From NCBI RefSeq assembly GCF_040869045.1, contig NW_027137028.1:62001-126000 (forward strand): a stretch of 64,000 bases of DNA, in the 5' to 3' direction. Positions 63,701-64,000 of the stretch are shown here, one piece after another. The notes beneath the pieces were generated by a model that did not search any database, was not told the DNA's origin, and worked only from the letters and a program-made list of their open reading frames with translations. Both the position numbers and the translations under genes were made by a program. The stretch is from Eurosta solidaginis (taxonomy: Eukaryota; Arthropoda; Insecta; Diptera; Tephritidae). Each line of letters starts with the position of its first letter. Within the stretch, counting starts at the first letter, position 1.

Positions 63701-64000
63701 CCCATCCACTTTGACGTAGAAATTGAACCGTTAACGATAGAACCTTGTATCAACTTGTGGATTAATATACACATAAAAACCTATTATCTTCAAAAACAAA
63801 ATGGGTTCTATCTTGCTTGGTTCAATAGATATGGATACTTATCCCTTTTAGTCGGTTAACCCCACACACTTTGACGTAGCAATCGAACCGTTAACGATAG
63901 AACCTTGTATTAGCTTGTGGATTAATATACACATAAAATCCTACCATCTGCAAAAATAAAATGGATTCTATCTTACTTGGTTCAATAGATATGGACACTT
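60760..64000 (+). repeat. 5389-bp satellite HOR, copy 2 (cut by window end)
   Basis: Matches 55371-58611 up to the last base of the window, so the unit continues beyond it. Small differences include GCATTATACAC (61168) versus GCAATATACAC, and GATTCTATC near 63641 versus GATCCTATC near 58252. Confidence 0.86.

Noticed and set aside
1..64000. CRISPR array
   Set aside because: Repeats are contiguous 160-207 bp monomers with no unique spacers and no cas genes.
1..64000. CENP-B box in the monomer
   Set aside because: No sequence close to the TTCG...CGGGA pattern was seen in any monomer type.

Overview
The window is almost entirely one tandem satellite DNA array. The repeating unit is about 160 bp, and a common long form of about 206 bp carries an internal 46-bp duplication. 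The array is interrupted by one LTR retrotransposon (29264-34001) and by three copies of a tRNA-derived SINE (from 41291, 45777 and 53527). No cellular protein-coding gene, rRNA gene or functional tRNA gene was found. This is heterochromatin-type DNA of a eukaryote, possibly pericentromeric or sex-chromosomal. The SINE resembles a family I associate with higher flies, especially tephritid fruit flies, so an insect (Diptera) is my best guess. That rests on memory of the SINE only.

Layout. 1-8064: three successive versions of one higher-order repeat (HOR) of 2994, 2694 and 2376 bp. 8065-25428: two copies of a much larger HOR of 8762 and 8602 bp, followed by a third, internally deleted copy (25429 to about 27660). 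27661-29263 and 34002-37559: satellite organised partly as a 687-bp four-monomer HOR. The retrotransposon split one of these 687-bp units, and the 687-bp phase resumes exactly after the element and its 5-bp target duplication are removed. 37560-46347: a 4486-bp HOR present twice, each copy carrying a SINE at the same site. 46961-52407: a 2765-bp HOR pair. 52408-55370: satellite with the third SINE. 55371-64000: a 5389-bp period whose second copy runs off the window.

The retrotransposon is a Ty3/gypsy-type element (4738 bp, 172-bp LTRs, TSD CACAT) that looks closest to the Mag lineage. Gag, protease, reverse transcriptase and RNase H lie in one frame. An in-frame TAG separates them from the integrase, and a frameshift separates the integrase core from its C-terminal end. 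The two LTRs differ at only 2 of 172 positions, so the insertion is young although its coding region is broken.

The history can be read from the sequence. The SINE inserted once into a satellite monomer; an empty version of the site is preserved at 37536-37539. It was then copied with the satellite as part of the HOR. The retrotransposon arrived in already ordered HOR DNA and has not been copied within this window. Every short open reading frame in the satellite is a by-product of repetition.
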